DNA of 64,000 bases from Gracilaria gracilis. Taxonomy: Eukaryota > Rhodophyta > Florideophyceae > Gracilariales > Gracilariaceae. The stretch lies in NCBI GenBank assembly GCA_030374805.1, contig JARGSG010000004.1, forward strand, positions 682,001-746,000. Direction: 5' to 3'. The translations under genes and the position numbers were made by a program. Position 1 is the stretch's first letter, and the number at the start of each line of letters is the position of its first letter. This document shows, piece after piece, positions 43,828 to 56,062 of this stretch. The notes under the pieces were generated by a model, which worked only from the letters and a program-made list of their open reading frames with translations, searched no databases and had not been told where the DNA came from.

Positions 43828-44678
43828 TGTAGAGCAATTGCTCTTGGCAGGGACTGAGGGGGATGCCACTCATATATCCGTTGTTATTTTCGGCTGAACT
43901 TCCTACCATTATGAAGTCTATTTGCCTATTTGGCCCGGATTAGGGATCCACCTATGAAGGGTAGGATTGGCGCGACACGTGTGTGCCCGCGCCCGATTAC
44001 CGGATGCGCCGTTGCAAGTGTGCCACGGAGGTACACGTGGGTAGTGTTGGCCGGCGTGCCGGGTACTTAGATATTTTAGTGATATTTGTCAGCCGTATAT
44101 AAGTGGCGGCACTTGCCGCCACTGTACGGGAAGTAAACCTCAACGAGGCCTTGGCTCTAGCTTGAGTTCCGCTTGCGCACGGTCTTTCGCCCCATTCCCG
44201 GGGAATACTGCCGCTTATCCGGACAAGTTATCCACCTCCGTCACCGAGAAGCACCGATCCGTCGTTACGGCCTCTTATTTAGCATTCTTTCATACACTCT
44301 TTCTGTTTTCCCGTCTTACGGCTTCGTTACACTTTGCCCTGTTGTACAGGTTTGCCCCTTTTTGTCTCGGGATTATTCCCAGCTCTCACGAGTCTGTGCT
44401 CCGCAGTGCGGCTCATTTTGCTACCTTCTATCTCGTCCCTTTTGCTACGGGATACGCCACACCCAGTGGAATCCATCCTGTTGGCACCCCGATTGCCACC
44501 CCCAACCTCCGTCTTTAAGTCAGGAAGAGGCCGCCCGGAGTTACGCCCGGCACGTGTCGGCCTCATCGGAGGGTTCTGCCACTGCTCTACCCTAATAGGG
44601 AGCAAGGCTGAACACCTTGGGTGCGTAGCCGCTGGCGCGGTTTGTGTTCTTTCCTTCCGTTCCCGGCTTTGCACCACA
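43828..44678 (+). repeat. Left LTR of element B
   Basis: 851 bp, from TGTAGAGCA to GCACCACA, with a TATA-like CCGTATATAAGTGG near 44093-44106. Confidence 0.9.
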
Positions 44679-44680
44679 AG

Positions 44681-44698
44681 TGGTCTCCCGACTTAGAA
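44681..44698 (+). other. Primer-binding site of element B
   Basis: TGGTCTCCCGACTTAGAA, two bases after the left LTR; identical to the sites of elements A and D. Confidence 0.8.
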
Positions 44699-44813
44699 TC
44701 GGCTTTCTGGCCAACATTTGTTGTAGTGGAAACTGGTGCTGTATCCCTCTGCGTTGGGAGAATCCACTTTGCGCCATTGCTGGAAGCGGTAATCGTTCGT
44801 TTAAAACTCCCGA

Positions 44814-46847
44814 TTGCTTCGGCGGACAATGACATCCCGCCGTAACAACGGTCGCTCGAAGGCTGGGTCTGCACCTGGCCCAATTGCCGGACCACCGGAA
44901 TCATCTGAACTGGCTCAGAGCCTCCCGCCGTTACCAACGGATGTACTGAACGTCCCGGGTGATAACGCTCAAGCACCGGCTTCCCGGGGTCCCCGTACCA
45001 ACAATAGGGCCCCACCAGCTCAAGGACCGGCTAATTCCGCGCAAGCGGCTGAAGCCATGTCGTCGAGGTCCGACGAGTATACCCTCCGTGAATTAGAGGC
45101 ACAAGTGCGCGTGATGCAGAACTCTCACGTGGCTCTGATTCACGACATTACGAAACTCCGGCAACGGCTGTACGAAGCCGATGTTCGGGATGTTTCGCAA
45201 GACGTCCGTGTCTTACGGTCTGATGTCAACCAGATCATGGAAGACCGAAAGGAATCGGCTGTCCTGCATGAGCAGGCAGCTGATCGTTTAAACCGCTTAG
45301 CGGCCCGTCTGGAAACGGTCGAGCACACCATCATCCACGATGCTGTGGCGCCCGGCGTGCCGGTTTCCGAAGGTTCTCGGAAGTCGCACCGCTCCAAGGA
45401 CGGCCATGCAGGAAAGAAGAGAAAGGTTAAATTGGAACCTGATTCGTCCTATTCTTCATCCTCTGAGTCTAATGCCCAAGTCAGGGATTCGTCAACCGAT
45501 TCTTCTGAAAGTGAAGACGAGCCCCCACGCTCTCGTGCTACCCGTTCCCGGGCCATCGAAGCCACGCAAGGCGTTGCCCGGAGCCGTTCTAAAGGACGAA
45601 AGCACCTTGGACTCAAGGAACTGAAGCCGACGAATTTATTGTATCGGATGTTGCTGTCGTACCGATAATATCGGCTGGAAAACTCCAGTGGAGAAAGAAC
45701 CCCTCGCGGGACTGGACGAGTGAAAGACCACATGAAGAGGCTGGAGCTCACACTGAAGCCCAATAAGTTCTCTGGGCAGGATCCAATCCTAGTGTTGGAC
45801 TTTCTCGCCCGATATGTTGGGGAAGCCGATGTACTTCGGATGTCTGAGGCGCAAGCCTACATCGCACTGCCTTACTTTTTAAAAGGTATGGCCGAGGAGC
45901 AGTACAACTCTGTCCGCGGATCGTCTCGTGCCTCCGAGGGAGGAGTGACCTGTTGGCCAGAGGCTGTACAGTACCTCCTGCGATCCTACGCTACAGGAAA
46001 CGCAATTCAAGAGGCCATAATCGCATTGCGCGACACGATGCAAGGACCGGAAGAGACGGAGACCGTTTATTCTACACGGTTGAATGAGGCCTTTCACCGC
46101 TGTGGGAACGTCTACTCCGCGGCCGAGCGATGTACCATGTTTTTGGATGGCTTGGTTCCCTCGATTAGGACTTTGGTAGCCCGTTATCAGGAGAACAAGC
46201 GCAAGATCTCCTACTTGGAGCTGGTTCAATTTGCCCAAGCTGAGGGTGATGCGGCACGGGCACGTGCCGGCATTAAGTCTCGCACACGCCGTCTATTCCA
46301 TCTGGAAGGGAGGGATTTATCATAGCATCAACCGAGAGGTTCAGCCCATGCTAACTACGACAACGTGCACCTAGTGCAGAGTGACCAATCTTTGGCAACG
46401 TCGGACCTGCCATCTACGATGGGACCGACAACCGAAGATTCGGATGCTGCTCTGTACGCCGGTAATCATGTTCCGGCATTGCCAGTGCCGCACTCTGGCG
46501 GATACAGAAACTCCCGTCCCGGGTGGAGGGATCCCTACCCCCCGAGACAGGAGCGAAGGCCGCCCAATGCGGATTCTCTTCGCCAGCTCATATGCCATGT
46601 TTGCTACAAACCTGGTCATATTGCCCCGAACTGTATGTTACCATTCAGGGAGATGGCAAAAATTGTTCTCCATTATGACTCGTTGACGCCTGCCGAGCGG
46701 GAATGTGTTCCCGACAAATCGTACCTTCGTGCGAAGGCGGATACTCAGCCTGGAAAACAGGAATCTTCACGGCATCATGGTGAAGCAGCAGCCGCATCTG
46801 CGAGCCCAACGGTTCCGCAAAATAGCGGCGACGCTCAGAAAAACTGA
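44814..46847 (+). pseudogene. gag: gag region of element B
   Basis: An N-terminal coiled-coil-like and Ser/Asp-rich part, a capsid-like middle (LKPNKFSGQDPILVLDFLAR, and later YSTRLNEAFHRCGNVYSAAE) and a zinc knuckle CHVCYKPGHIAPNC near 46593-46635. Fossil gag with a small number of breaks. Confidence 0.8.
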
Positions 46848-47044
46848 GCATGGGAGCCTCCTTTGAAGGAGCGGCGCAAACGCAGTCGAGCTCAACTGCG
46901 CCGGAGGTTGCAAAGCCTCGCTCCCCGGTCACGATCCTTACGAGGAAGATGGCCACGACAGACGTGCACTCGGAACATCTCGGTGTTCTCCGTCGCCCGT
47001 GGGTACGGTCACGCAATTTCCGCGCTCCGGATTGAGTCCTGGTC

Positions 47045-50000
47045 ATGGCGAAACGAAACTACAAAGTTTTCGCCGACCTTGGGATATCCGACCATTATAT
47101 GGTTCGGCAGTTATCCGTTCTCGACACGGGTGCTGGTCCAAACTTTTTGGTTCAATCGCTTATTCCGCCGCAGTTATTGTCTCAGATTCGGCCGGCCCCG
47201 CCGACCGAGATAGCGGATGCAAACAATAGGCCTCTTTCAATCGTGGGAGTAATTGACCTGATTGTCAGGCTTGGCCGTTGCGTTGTCCGCTTGGACTTCA
47301 TAGTCTGCAAGCGTTTAGCTGCGCCGGTCATACTCGGATGTGATTTCTGCGACCGTTTTGTCGAAGCAATTCGACCACGGAAAAGGACCGTCGAGCTGGA
47401 GGACGGCACAACAGTGCCAATTGTTCGGCGACCTTTACGAAAGGCTTTCAAGAAGCAAGTTCCATTGCCAGTGGCCCAGCAGCCAGCGGAATCGCACCGT
47501 TCATCTACGAAGCTCCGAGTGGCTCGGTCTATTTGCATTCCACCGGAATCCCAGACATGGGTCACGGTCACGTCCCTACAGCACGGCCTGCAAACCGTTC
47601 AGCCATTGCCTCTTTTTTACGAAAGGCAGAACGTGGCCCTCGCGAATGGGATTGTACTTGTTGAGCCAGAAAAGCCCTTCAGGGTATTGGTTCCTAATTT
47701 CAGCTCCTCCCAACAGAGGTTGGTAAAAAACCAAGTCATTGGTTCCATGTTACCACACCCGGTGGCTATTGTACCCACACGGGTCTCTACCGCCGAGATT
47801 CTCGGAATTCTCGAAGCTGAGGAGGGAGAGGGGAAGTGCGCTGACACAACCGTACCAAAGACTTCGTCGGGAGACGCTGCGCCGAACTCGTCGGGTACAG
47901 AAGTGTTGAACTCGTCGAAAGAAGCAACGCCGACACTGTCGGAAGGAAGGCCAGAATCACCTGGATCTGAGAAGAGGGACCCCGTACAGGAGCTCGAGTC
48001 TCTAGACTTTAACCACGTCCCAGAGTCTCACCGTGAGAAGTTACGGGATATGCTACGTGAGTTCACCCCCGTGTGGGACGGTTCCCTTGGGAAACTTGGG
48101 ATCACCGAACATCGGATAGATTTGATGCCGAACACTCGGCCAATCTCGCAACACCCCTACAGGGCAGGACCGACAGCTCGGGAAGAAGAAAAGACTCAAG
48201 TCGAGAAGATGCTCCGCGCCAGAGTCATTGAACCGGCCCAGTCGCCATGGGCCTCGCCCGTGATATTCGCTCCCAAACCCGATGGGTCTTGGCGATTTTG
48301 TATCGATTACCGCAAGCTTAACGCGGCTACCGTCAAGGACGTGTATCCCATCCCGAGGCTGGACGAATGTATCGATTCGCTCGGAAGCGCAAAGGTGTTC
48401 ACGACCCTCGACGCGAACTGGGGATATTGGCAAGTCTTAGTTAGGGCAGAGGACCGTGATAAAACGGCGTTTGTATGTCATCAAGGACTATACCGATTCA
48501 ACCGGATGCCCTTCGGGCTCACGAACGCCCCTGCCACTTTCCAAAGAGCAGTGGACATTTTGCTTGCCCGCTTTAAGTAGAAAACGTGCCTGGTATACCT
48601 GGATGACATCATTGTGTTCTCCAGTAACCTGGACGAGCACTTGACCCATGTTCGGGAGGTGATGCGAGTCCTACAAGAGGCAGGCATCACACTGAAGTTG
48701 AAGAAGTGCGAGTTCTTTACCGATACCGTGAAATATCTCGGCCACATAATCCGTCCGGGACGGCTATCGATTGACGCTGTACGTGTGCGGTCCCTCAAGG
48801 AGGCCAAACACCCACGGACTCAGACGGAACTCCGATCCTTCCTCGGCCTTTGCAATGTCTACCGCCGTTTTATTCCGCACTTCGTGGATATAGCAGCTCC
48901 ATTGAATGAACTCTTACGAAAGGAACAGCCAGTGAAACTGGAACCATTCGATGACCGTAAGGCAACGGCATTCTCATCGCTTATTGATGCAGTAACTTCG
49001 CCGCCAATTCTTTCCCTGCCGAAAATCGGATTGCCCTATGCCATCGATACGGATGCCAGCAATTTTCAGATCGGCTGTGCCCTGTTTCAGACCACGGAGA
49101 GTGGCAAACGACTTCCAATTGGTTTTTGGTCTCGAAGCCTTAACGTTCATGAAAGGAATTACTCGGTACCCGAGAAAGAATGCTTAGCAGTAGTCTGGGC
49201 TCTCCAGACGCTGCGACCGTACCTCATGGGAGGACATTTTACCGTTCATACCGACCATTCGGCTCTGCGATGGCTTCTCTCGATTGCGGAGCCCTCTGGC
49301 CGCTTGATGCGGTAGAGGCTAAGATTATCGGAGTTCGACTTCGACGTGCAGTACAAGAAGGGGATCCTGAACACTCAGGCTGATGCACTTTCCCGCTTAC
49401 CGACTGCGGCCGAAGCTGAGCCAGTCGATGATCTGGAAATACCCTGTTTCTTTATGGAGGACAACGAAGACGAAGACTTGGAGGGATGGGACGTCTATGA
49501 CGCTGTCTTAGCCGTTTCAGATACGGAGCCAGTACTGGGATCATTCGTGCCGATAACACCGGAAGAACTGATCCGGGAACAGTATACGGACCCGTTCTGC
49601 AGTACGGTGCGCGCCCGTCTGAACGGTGGAGCTCAACTGCCTTTTGTCATGAACGACCAAGGATTCTTGGTTGGAACGGTTACTGACCGACCACAGATTG
49701 TGGTACCTCACTCGCTTCAATCTCGAGTCTTGCATTTGTCGCATTACGCGAAGTTGTCGGCCCACCTTGGTGGAAGGAATTTGTACTACACCCTTAGGAA
49801 GGACTTCTATTGGCCAGCTATGGCATTCGATGCGTACGCCACTGCTCGTGGATGCTCTGATTGTGCAAAGAACCGCGTCAAACTGCCGAAATACTCCAAA
49901 CAGTTGGTACTCTTCCCCGCAAGGGCCCCACTTGAGTTCGTGGCGATTGACATACTCGGTGAGTTTATTCGGACTCGCCGAGGTAATCGGTTTCTACTCG

Positions 50001-52363
50001 TCGTAACCGACCGCTTTTCGAAGCTCGTGCGAACAGTTCCGCTGACGAAGATCACCGCCAGTGCGGTCGCGCAAGCGTTCGTAACCCACTGGGTTTTTGT
50101 CTACGGACCGCCGATTGATTTACTATCGGATAATGGGTCGCAATTCACTGCGAAGTTCTTCCAGGACGTGTGTCGAATACTGGACATTTAGAACTGGTTT
50201 ACTACGACCTACCATCCGCAAAGTAACGGCCAGGTGGAGCGCTTCAATCGCACCATGCTGAATGCGCTGCGAACCTTTGTCGCTGACCACCCGTCGGAAT
50301 GGGATCTCTACACCGATGCGGTGACCTATGCTTACAACACGCAGGTACATCGCACTACCCAGATCTCTCCGTTCGAACTGGTCTTATCACGTGTTCCACC
50401 ATCGGTGGCTGTCGAGCCCCAACCTAGGCTGGATAAATTCCCTTCACCCCGCCTATACAGGGACGCCTGGAAGCACTGGCTGAAACAAATTACTCCCGTA
50501 GTTGGGCAGCAAATCGCTAAGGCGTAAGCCACCTACAAGCGGGATTTTGACGCACGTCTGCGAAAGCAGGCCCCACCGATAAAGGAAGGTGGCTATGTCT
50601 TTCTCCGGAAAGAATACTACAATCCGGAAAAAGAAAAACGGCACAAGCTTTCTCCGATCGCGGACGGCCCCTACAGGGTCATCTCTGTCACCGATACTAC
50701 GGTTGTTCTTAACATCAAGGGAGAGCACGAACGCCTCTCGCGTGATCGCGTTACGCCGGCACCATCGCCAGAACCTCCCGTACACAAAGGCCATCAAGGA
50801 CCGACAACATCGGATACTAACCCACCCGGCCTGCCAATCCTACCGCACGCAACGCGCGGCTTGGCCGACCTTCCTATGGAAGCGGAACATACCCCCAAAG
50901 TTGGGCAAGACGCGTATGTGCACACACGCGTCGCGCCCACAACTGGGATTATCGCTCCGGGCCCCACCGCTCCCGCTGAGGAAGGGGAGGGAGACGCTGA
51001 TTTTAGGTACACTGCTGCTCCGCAGTCTACGCCGTCGCAAACGGATAGTACACCCGCGCAAGGCACCGCCGGGGATGGAGTGAGTGAAGCCTTGCCGTCG
51101 CGGACGGGAAGCGATCGGACGTGTGACTGTAAGCGCCCCGCTGACGACCCAATGCCAGGGAATGCAGAGTTACCGAATTCGTCTTCGCCGCTGCAGGCGG
51201 ACGGCCTACGTAGAAATGTTACGCCCAGACGGGATGCGCATCCGGAGACACCGGGCCACAACGCGGAAGGTATCGCTGGCGCAATACCGTCATTGACGGA
51301 GGACGCGCAGGTCTGCAACAGCAGCGGCGCTATTCAAAGCCCAAAGTCCGGGAACACGCACGGAGACGCACTGCCACTGCGGAATGAAGACGAGACGAAT
51401 GTTGCCCCGTCAGCGGAGAAGACCGACCACGCGGAAAAGACATTGGTTGTGAGAGACCGTGCCGTGACAGCAGACCCAAGCTTGGGAAGGGCAATCGACT
51501 TATTCGATGACGGCGTCGGAACGGCAGAGCACGCGGCCATACCAGTACAGGTGGACACCACTCTAGGTGGACAGAAGCCAAGTAAGTTGGACGCGCGCAC
51601 GGCGCGACACGCGCCACGCACCGTGGGTAAACCGCCTCTCTTGAAGGATGACTATGCACATGACAGTGCACTCCGTGGGCACACGCGTGCCACGGAGAGT
51701 GACGGGCCGTCAAAAAACGGTAGTTCCGTAATTGAGACGGCTCACCACGGCACCACGATGGTTGGAGCCACACGCACCGCTGTGGGCGGCGAACCGTCAG
51801 CAACGCACGTGACGGAGCACCGCTCGCTAGACCCCCGTACGGAGGATTGCCGCCCGTCGATCGGGACGGTCTCGCCGGAACACTGGAAGCTCACAGTCCT
51901 CCCAGATGGGCCCCCGCAACAGCTCCACAAACAAGTGGCTTCAGACCCCGCCCCAGAGAGTGTAACTCTCCGAGAACCTCCTTGGAAAGCGCAACCGAGA
52001 CCTGGGATACAGGATGCATTGCCGATGAGACGGAAGTCGAAGGCAATCGCCCGCATAAGCCACGACAGTGGAGGAGCAAACCGCCACTCAACGGAAGATT
52101 GTTCGACCGCCAGGGATGAGGACTCACTGGTCAAGCCGCCAGAGCGGAGTGTCTACGAACGCGAGTTCGTAGTGGACCGTATAGTGAGGCACGGCCAAGA
52201 CTCTACTGGAGAGCTGGTATACCAAGTCCGTTGGTACGGCTACCCCCCTTCGGAGGACATACAGGAACCTATCGAGCACCTGCCTTGCTCGAAGGTACTT
52301 CAATACCACCGGAGGACCGGCACGCCGCCACCGGACTCGCTCGACAAAGCCCAAGTGGGTTAG
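47045..52363 (+). pseudogene. pol: pol region of element B
   Basis: In order: protease (VLDTGAGPNFL near 47120), reverse transcriptase ([10 protein letters not shown] near 48595), RNase H (IDTDASNFQIG near 49045), integrase zinc region and core (IDILGEFIRTR near 49945, SDNGSQFT near 50130, SNGQVERFNRT near 50220), a long Pro/Glu/Ser-rich linker, and a C-terminal chromodomain (YEREFVVDRIV...YQVRWYGYPP near 52150-52330). A few breaks; domain content complete. Confidence 0.85.
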
Positions 52364-52666
52364 CGCCCACACTAGCTACGCCACTCACGCGGAACATTTG
52401 CCGCTTCTGCGGACAAGCCACTATACAGTGGAATAGAAGAAGAAGACGAAGAGGAAGCCTAAGAAGAGGAAGTCGAAGAACAGGAATTTGCCACTTCAAG
52501 CGGAATACCTCCCTTAGATAAGGAACAGGCGCCCCTCGCGGGGTGCTGCCCCCTGAGGAGGGGGAGGGATGAAGAGAATTGGGATGAAGAGAATTTGCTA
52601 AAAGCCGGTAGCAACCGGAAACATTTAATGATAGAGCCAAGAGATATTGGTATCTACGGAGTCCGA

Positions 52667-54463
52667 TCACACGCCGGACGGTCCGGAACCGGACCCACGA
52701 CCTTGGGCGGGCCACTGAGCCGCAAGGCCCTGCAGCTGCGCCAAGTCGGTCACCCTGTCAGAAACGGGCACACCCATGCCGCGAAGGAAACTGCGGATGA
52801 CGATCGCCTGGGGGTCAGTACTCGAACCGGCCCCGCCCGCAGAAGCGGAGGCCTGCCACGCGCCAACCGAGTTGGGCGTACCCTGCACTACCGCATCAGC
52901 GGATCCGCCGTCATCTCCGGTTACGTCGATCACGTCGATCTGCTGGTCCGCTCCCTGGTCCATAGGGCTCCCTGCCTCATCAAGGCTCTCGTCCTCCTCG
53001 TCGTCGACGAAGGCGAACCCACGAGGATGGCCTTCTGGGATGCTCCGCTCGACCTGACGCCGCTCCCGCGCCTCGGCGACTGTGACTATCTCCCATTCCC
53101 ATGGGTCGAAGTATACAAAGTCGCCAGCGTTGACGTCGCGTCCGGGAGACCGGTCTGTAACCCGACGGATATCCTCGGAGACCTGACTGGCAGGCACGGA
53201 GTCCCACTCGACACCGTCGATGACCTCCACCAAGGACACCACCTTCCGCCAGTTGCGGACGGATCCGAGCACATCGGTGAGGTCCAAATTCCGAATGGAT
53301 CGGCGAATCATCTCCGGCACAAACCAAAGCTGGTAATGATCATACGCCTCCCAGAGGAGGAAAGCCGCGACACGGACAGTCCATTCGGTGGCAAGGATGC
53401 TCCAAAGGCCGCGCGGCGGATTCTTCATGTAGTACGACCCAACGTATGTCAGGCATGGGGGGAGCTCCACATGGCACCCTCGAGGGACCTCGACCGCAGG
53501 CCAGAACGATGGCAACGGAACGTATCGCCCTTGACGGGAACGCGCCGCGATTCGCTCAACCTCCGAGCATTGGTACGGCACCAGAACCCCGAAGCGGGAT
53601 CGCCACTTCCTCTCATGACGGAGGCCTTCGAAGAACTCGCGCCGTGACGACTTGCGGAGGTACCGGAACTCGGCCCGAAGAATCGGACGAGCCCACAGGA
53701 TGAGATCCTGGTGGGGCTGGACGACATCCGCATAGCGGTCAATCTCGTCGAAGGCAACAGCCAGTCGATCTCCGTACTCAACCTCGCCGAACGTACGGTA
53801 GTAGGCCACGTCAAACCCGTAATGGGACGGAACCGGATGCTCGTTCGGCGCCCGGAAATGTCGCGCATACCCAATACGGGCAATCTCCCGGCGAGCGAAC
53901 GCCTGGCTCTCGCTTCTCGTATACCAGAGACAATTTGGATGGACCTTGATACGGGCGAGCCAGTCCCATGAGCGGACGACGCTAACGGGAAGCTCTCCGG
54001 GGAGGATACCGTCAATGGCGTAGGAGTTGATCAACGCTTCATTCCGAACGGCTTCGGCATTGAACCACGGGGCTTGTGCAAACAGGCCGCTATGGCGGTG
54101 AGGATCGCGTATGCGGAGACTCCCAAGACTGGGCCATCCTCCCGTATTTGTCGGCACGCTAGCATGGAACCAATCACACACGGGAGCTGGATCCGGAGTC
54201 GCTGCTGTCGCAACGGACGCCGCGCTGGAAGCGGAAGCCCCCGACGATTGAGGCAAGGGTACCGACCGGAACCGCGGTCCGGCAGCGGTCATTCGCGCAG
54301 TCCCACCTGGGAGAGCGCCGGGATTACCGGAGGTGTCGTTGTTATTGGTAGGCATCGCTGTGTCGATGAGAGTCGAAGGTGCCAAGTATGGTACGAGTGC
54401 CAAGTTGTTGGAGTCCGAGTGGCCGTTAGGCTCAACGCCGGAGTCCGGATTATATAGGCCCAT
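52667..54463 (-). CDS. Antisense open reading frame in the 3' region of element B, 598 codons
   Basis: A single uninterrupted frame on the strand opposite gag-pol, starting at the ATG at 54463, only 54 bp from the 3' LTR, and ending about 300 bp beyond the pol stop. The predicted protein has a Ser/Ala/Pro-rich N-terminus (about 1-110), a middle of about 320 residues rich in Trp, Tyr and Arg (for example HPNCLWYTRSESQAFARREI, HYGFDVAYYRTFGEVEYGDR and YYMKNPPRGLWSILATEW), an acidic patch (DDEEDESLDEAGS) and a Gly/Ser-rich end. I recognise no domain. Antisense extra ORFs are known in some plant Ty3/gypsy families, and this looks like a parallel case. The frame is intact although gag-pol is broken. 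It may be a captured gene or an element-specific accessory gene. Confidence 0.6.
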   Translation of the reverse strand: MGLYNPDSGVEPNGHSDSNNLALVPYLAPSTLIDTAMPTNNNDTSGNPGALPGGTARMTAAGPRFRSVPLPQSSGASASSAASVATAATPDPAPVCDWFHASVPTNTGGWPSLGSLRIRDPHRHSGLFAQAPWFNAEAVRNEALINSYAIDGILPGELPVSVVRSWDWLARIKVHPNCLWYTRSESQAFARREIARIGYARHFRAPNEHPVPSHYGFDVAYYRTFGEVEYGDRLAVAFDEIDRYADVVQPHQDLILWARPILRAEFRYLRKSSRREFFEGLRHERKWRSRFGVLVPYQCSEVERIAARSRQGRYVPLPSFWPAVEVPRGCHVELPPCLTYVGSYYMKNPPRGLWSILATEWTVRVAAFLLWEAYDHYQLWFVPEMIRRSIRNLDLTDVLGSVRNWRKVVSLVEVIDGVEWDSVPASQVSEDIRRVTDRSPGRDVNAGDFVYFDPWEWEIVTVAEARERRQVERSIPEGHPRGFAFVDDEEDESLDEAGSPMDQGADQQIDVIDVTGDDGGSADAVVQGTPNSVGAWQASASAGGAGSSTDPQAIVIRSFLRGMGVPVSDRVTDLAQLQGLAAQWPAQGRGSGSGPSGV

Positions 54464-54517
54464 GATGGGAGGTGAGAAGCCGAACGAGTCGAAAGTTTCA
54501 GCCTGAGAAGATGGAGA

Positions 54518-55368
54518 TGTAGATCACTTGCCCTTGGCAGGGACTGAGGGGGATGCCACTCATATATCCGTTGTTATTTTCGGCTAAACCTCCTACTAAT
54601 ATGAAGTCTATTTGCCTATTTGGCCCGGATTAGGGATCCGCCTATTAAGGGTAGGATTGGCGCGACACGTGTGTGCCCGCGCCCGATTACCGGATGCGCC
54701 GTTGCAAGTGTGCCACGGAGGTACACGTGGGTAGTGTTGGCCGGCGTGCCGGGTACTTAGATATTTTAGTGATATTTGTCAGCCGTATATAAGTGGCGGC
54801 ACTTGCCGCCACTGTACGGGAAGTAAACCTCAACGACGCCTTGGCTCTAGCTTGAGTTCCGCTTGCGCACGGTCTTTCGCCCCATTCCCGGGGAATACTG
54901 CCGCTTATCCGGACAAGTTATCCACCTCCGTCACCGAGAAGCACCGATCCGTCGTTACGGCCTCTTATTTAGCATTCTTTCATACACTCTTTCTGTTTTC
55001 CCGTCTTACGGCTTCGTTACACTTTGGCCTGTTGTACAGGTTTGCCCCTTTTTGTCTCGGGATTATTCCCAGCTCTCACGAGTCTGTGCTCCGCAGTGCG
55101 GCTCATTTTGCTACCTTCTATCTCGTCCCTTTTGCTACGGGATACGCCACACCCAGTGGAATCCATCCTGTTGGCACCCCGATTGCCACCCCCAACCTCC
55201 GTCTTTAAGTCAGGAAGAGGCCGCCCGGAGTTACGCCCGGCACGTGTCGGCCTCATCGGAGGGTTCTGCCACTGCTCTACCCTAATAGGGAGCAAGGCTG
55301 AACACCTTGGGTGCGTAGCCGCTGGCGCGGTTTGTGTTCTTTCCTTCCGTTCCCGGCTTTGCACCACA
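54518..55368 (+). repeat. Right LTR of element B
   Basis: 851 bp, TGTAGATCA to GCACCACA, preceded by a purine-rich tract (GAGAAGATGGAGA) and followed by the target duplication TACAT at 55369-55373. Confidence 0.9.
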
Positions 55369-55373
55369 TACAT

Positions 55374-56062
55374 CTCTTCCATCGCTTCCACCCTCGGCCC
55401 CCGCAAGGCAGACGAACTCATCTATCTCCTCCAAGACCCCTTTTTCTCCAAGTCAGCCTTCCACAACGCCGTCTCCTCTGCCTCCCAGTGTCTCAAACTT
55501 CAAACAAATCTCTTTCAACACCGAGTCACCAACATCGGTTTCACCCCCACCACCCTCCACGACCCACAGCACCTCTTCACAGCCACAATCTTCCGAAAGG
55601 ATGCTACCCAAGTCCTTAAAGGAAAAGTCGCACTCGCACAATCCGACAACACCTTCTTCCACCACGTCCCCCATACAACCTCCTACGGCTCTCCCGCTTT
55701 CGCCCACCCCATGGCTTCTTCCCTCGGAAAGAAGCTGTCCCAGTCCTCAAGCACGCAATCATGCAGTCCTCCAATAACTCCTGCATCTGGCACACCCCTG
55801 AGAACACCGGTATCGACTTCTTCATTGGCTTCGTCCAAGTATACTCCGACAATTCCTCCACCTCCCTCAAATCCTCTTCCATCACCTCCTATCCGCTTCA
55901 CATCACCCTCCTTAACTTCTCCGACTCGTTCCGTCGCAAATGTATTACTGACAACCTCAACCTTCTCGGATACCTTCCAACCTCTTTCAATCTCGCCACC
56001 CCCTCTCAAGACCCCGATACCATTCCCCGAACCTCATCCAGCATCTCCCGCTCTACCAAAAT
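55374..56062 (+). pseudogene. Middle part of the interrupted transposase-like gene
   Basis: Resumes the C-rich gene after element B. Protein-like segments include STLGPRKADELIYLLQDPFF (near 55390-55450), FRKDATQVLKGKVALAQSDN (near 55590-55650) and, in another frame, IDFFIGFVQVYSD, then YPLHITLLNFSDSFRRKCIT and LLGYLPTSF (near 55810-55990). The last block resembles the YPLxITLxNxS...RRK...LGYLP segment of Plavaka/KDZ-type (CACTA-related) transposases; this is my best guess, not a firm assignment. The gene is cut again at 56062 by element C, and its 3' end would lie beyond that element, outside the window. Confidence 0.45.

Larger units (their letters stand above)
43828..55368 (+). mobile_element. 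Ty3/gypsy chromovirus, element B, with an extra antisense ORF
   Basis: An 11.5-kb element with two 851-bp LTRs (43828-44678, 54518-55368) that differ at about eleven positions by eye, a perfect 5-bp target duplication, and the same primer-binding site as element A (44681-44698). The gag region is 44814-46847, pol 47045-52363, followed by a 2.1-kb 3' region carrying an antisense frame of 598 codons. The LTR similarity makes it recent, yet gag-pol carries roughly half a dozen breaks, so this copy is not autonomous. It is closer to element C than to A in protease and chromodomain sequence. Confidence 0.92.
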
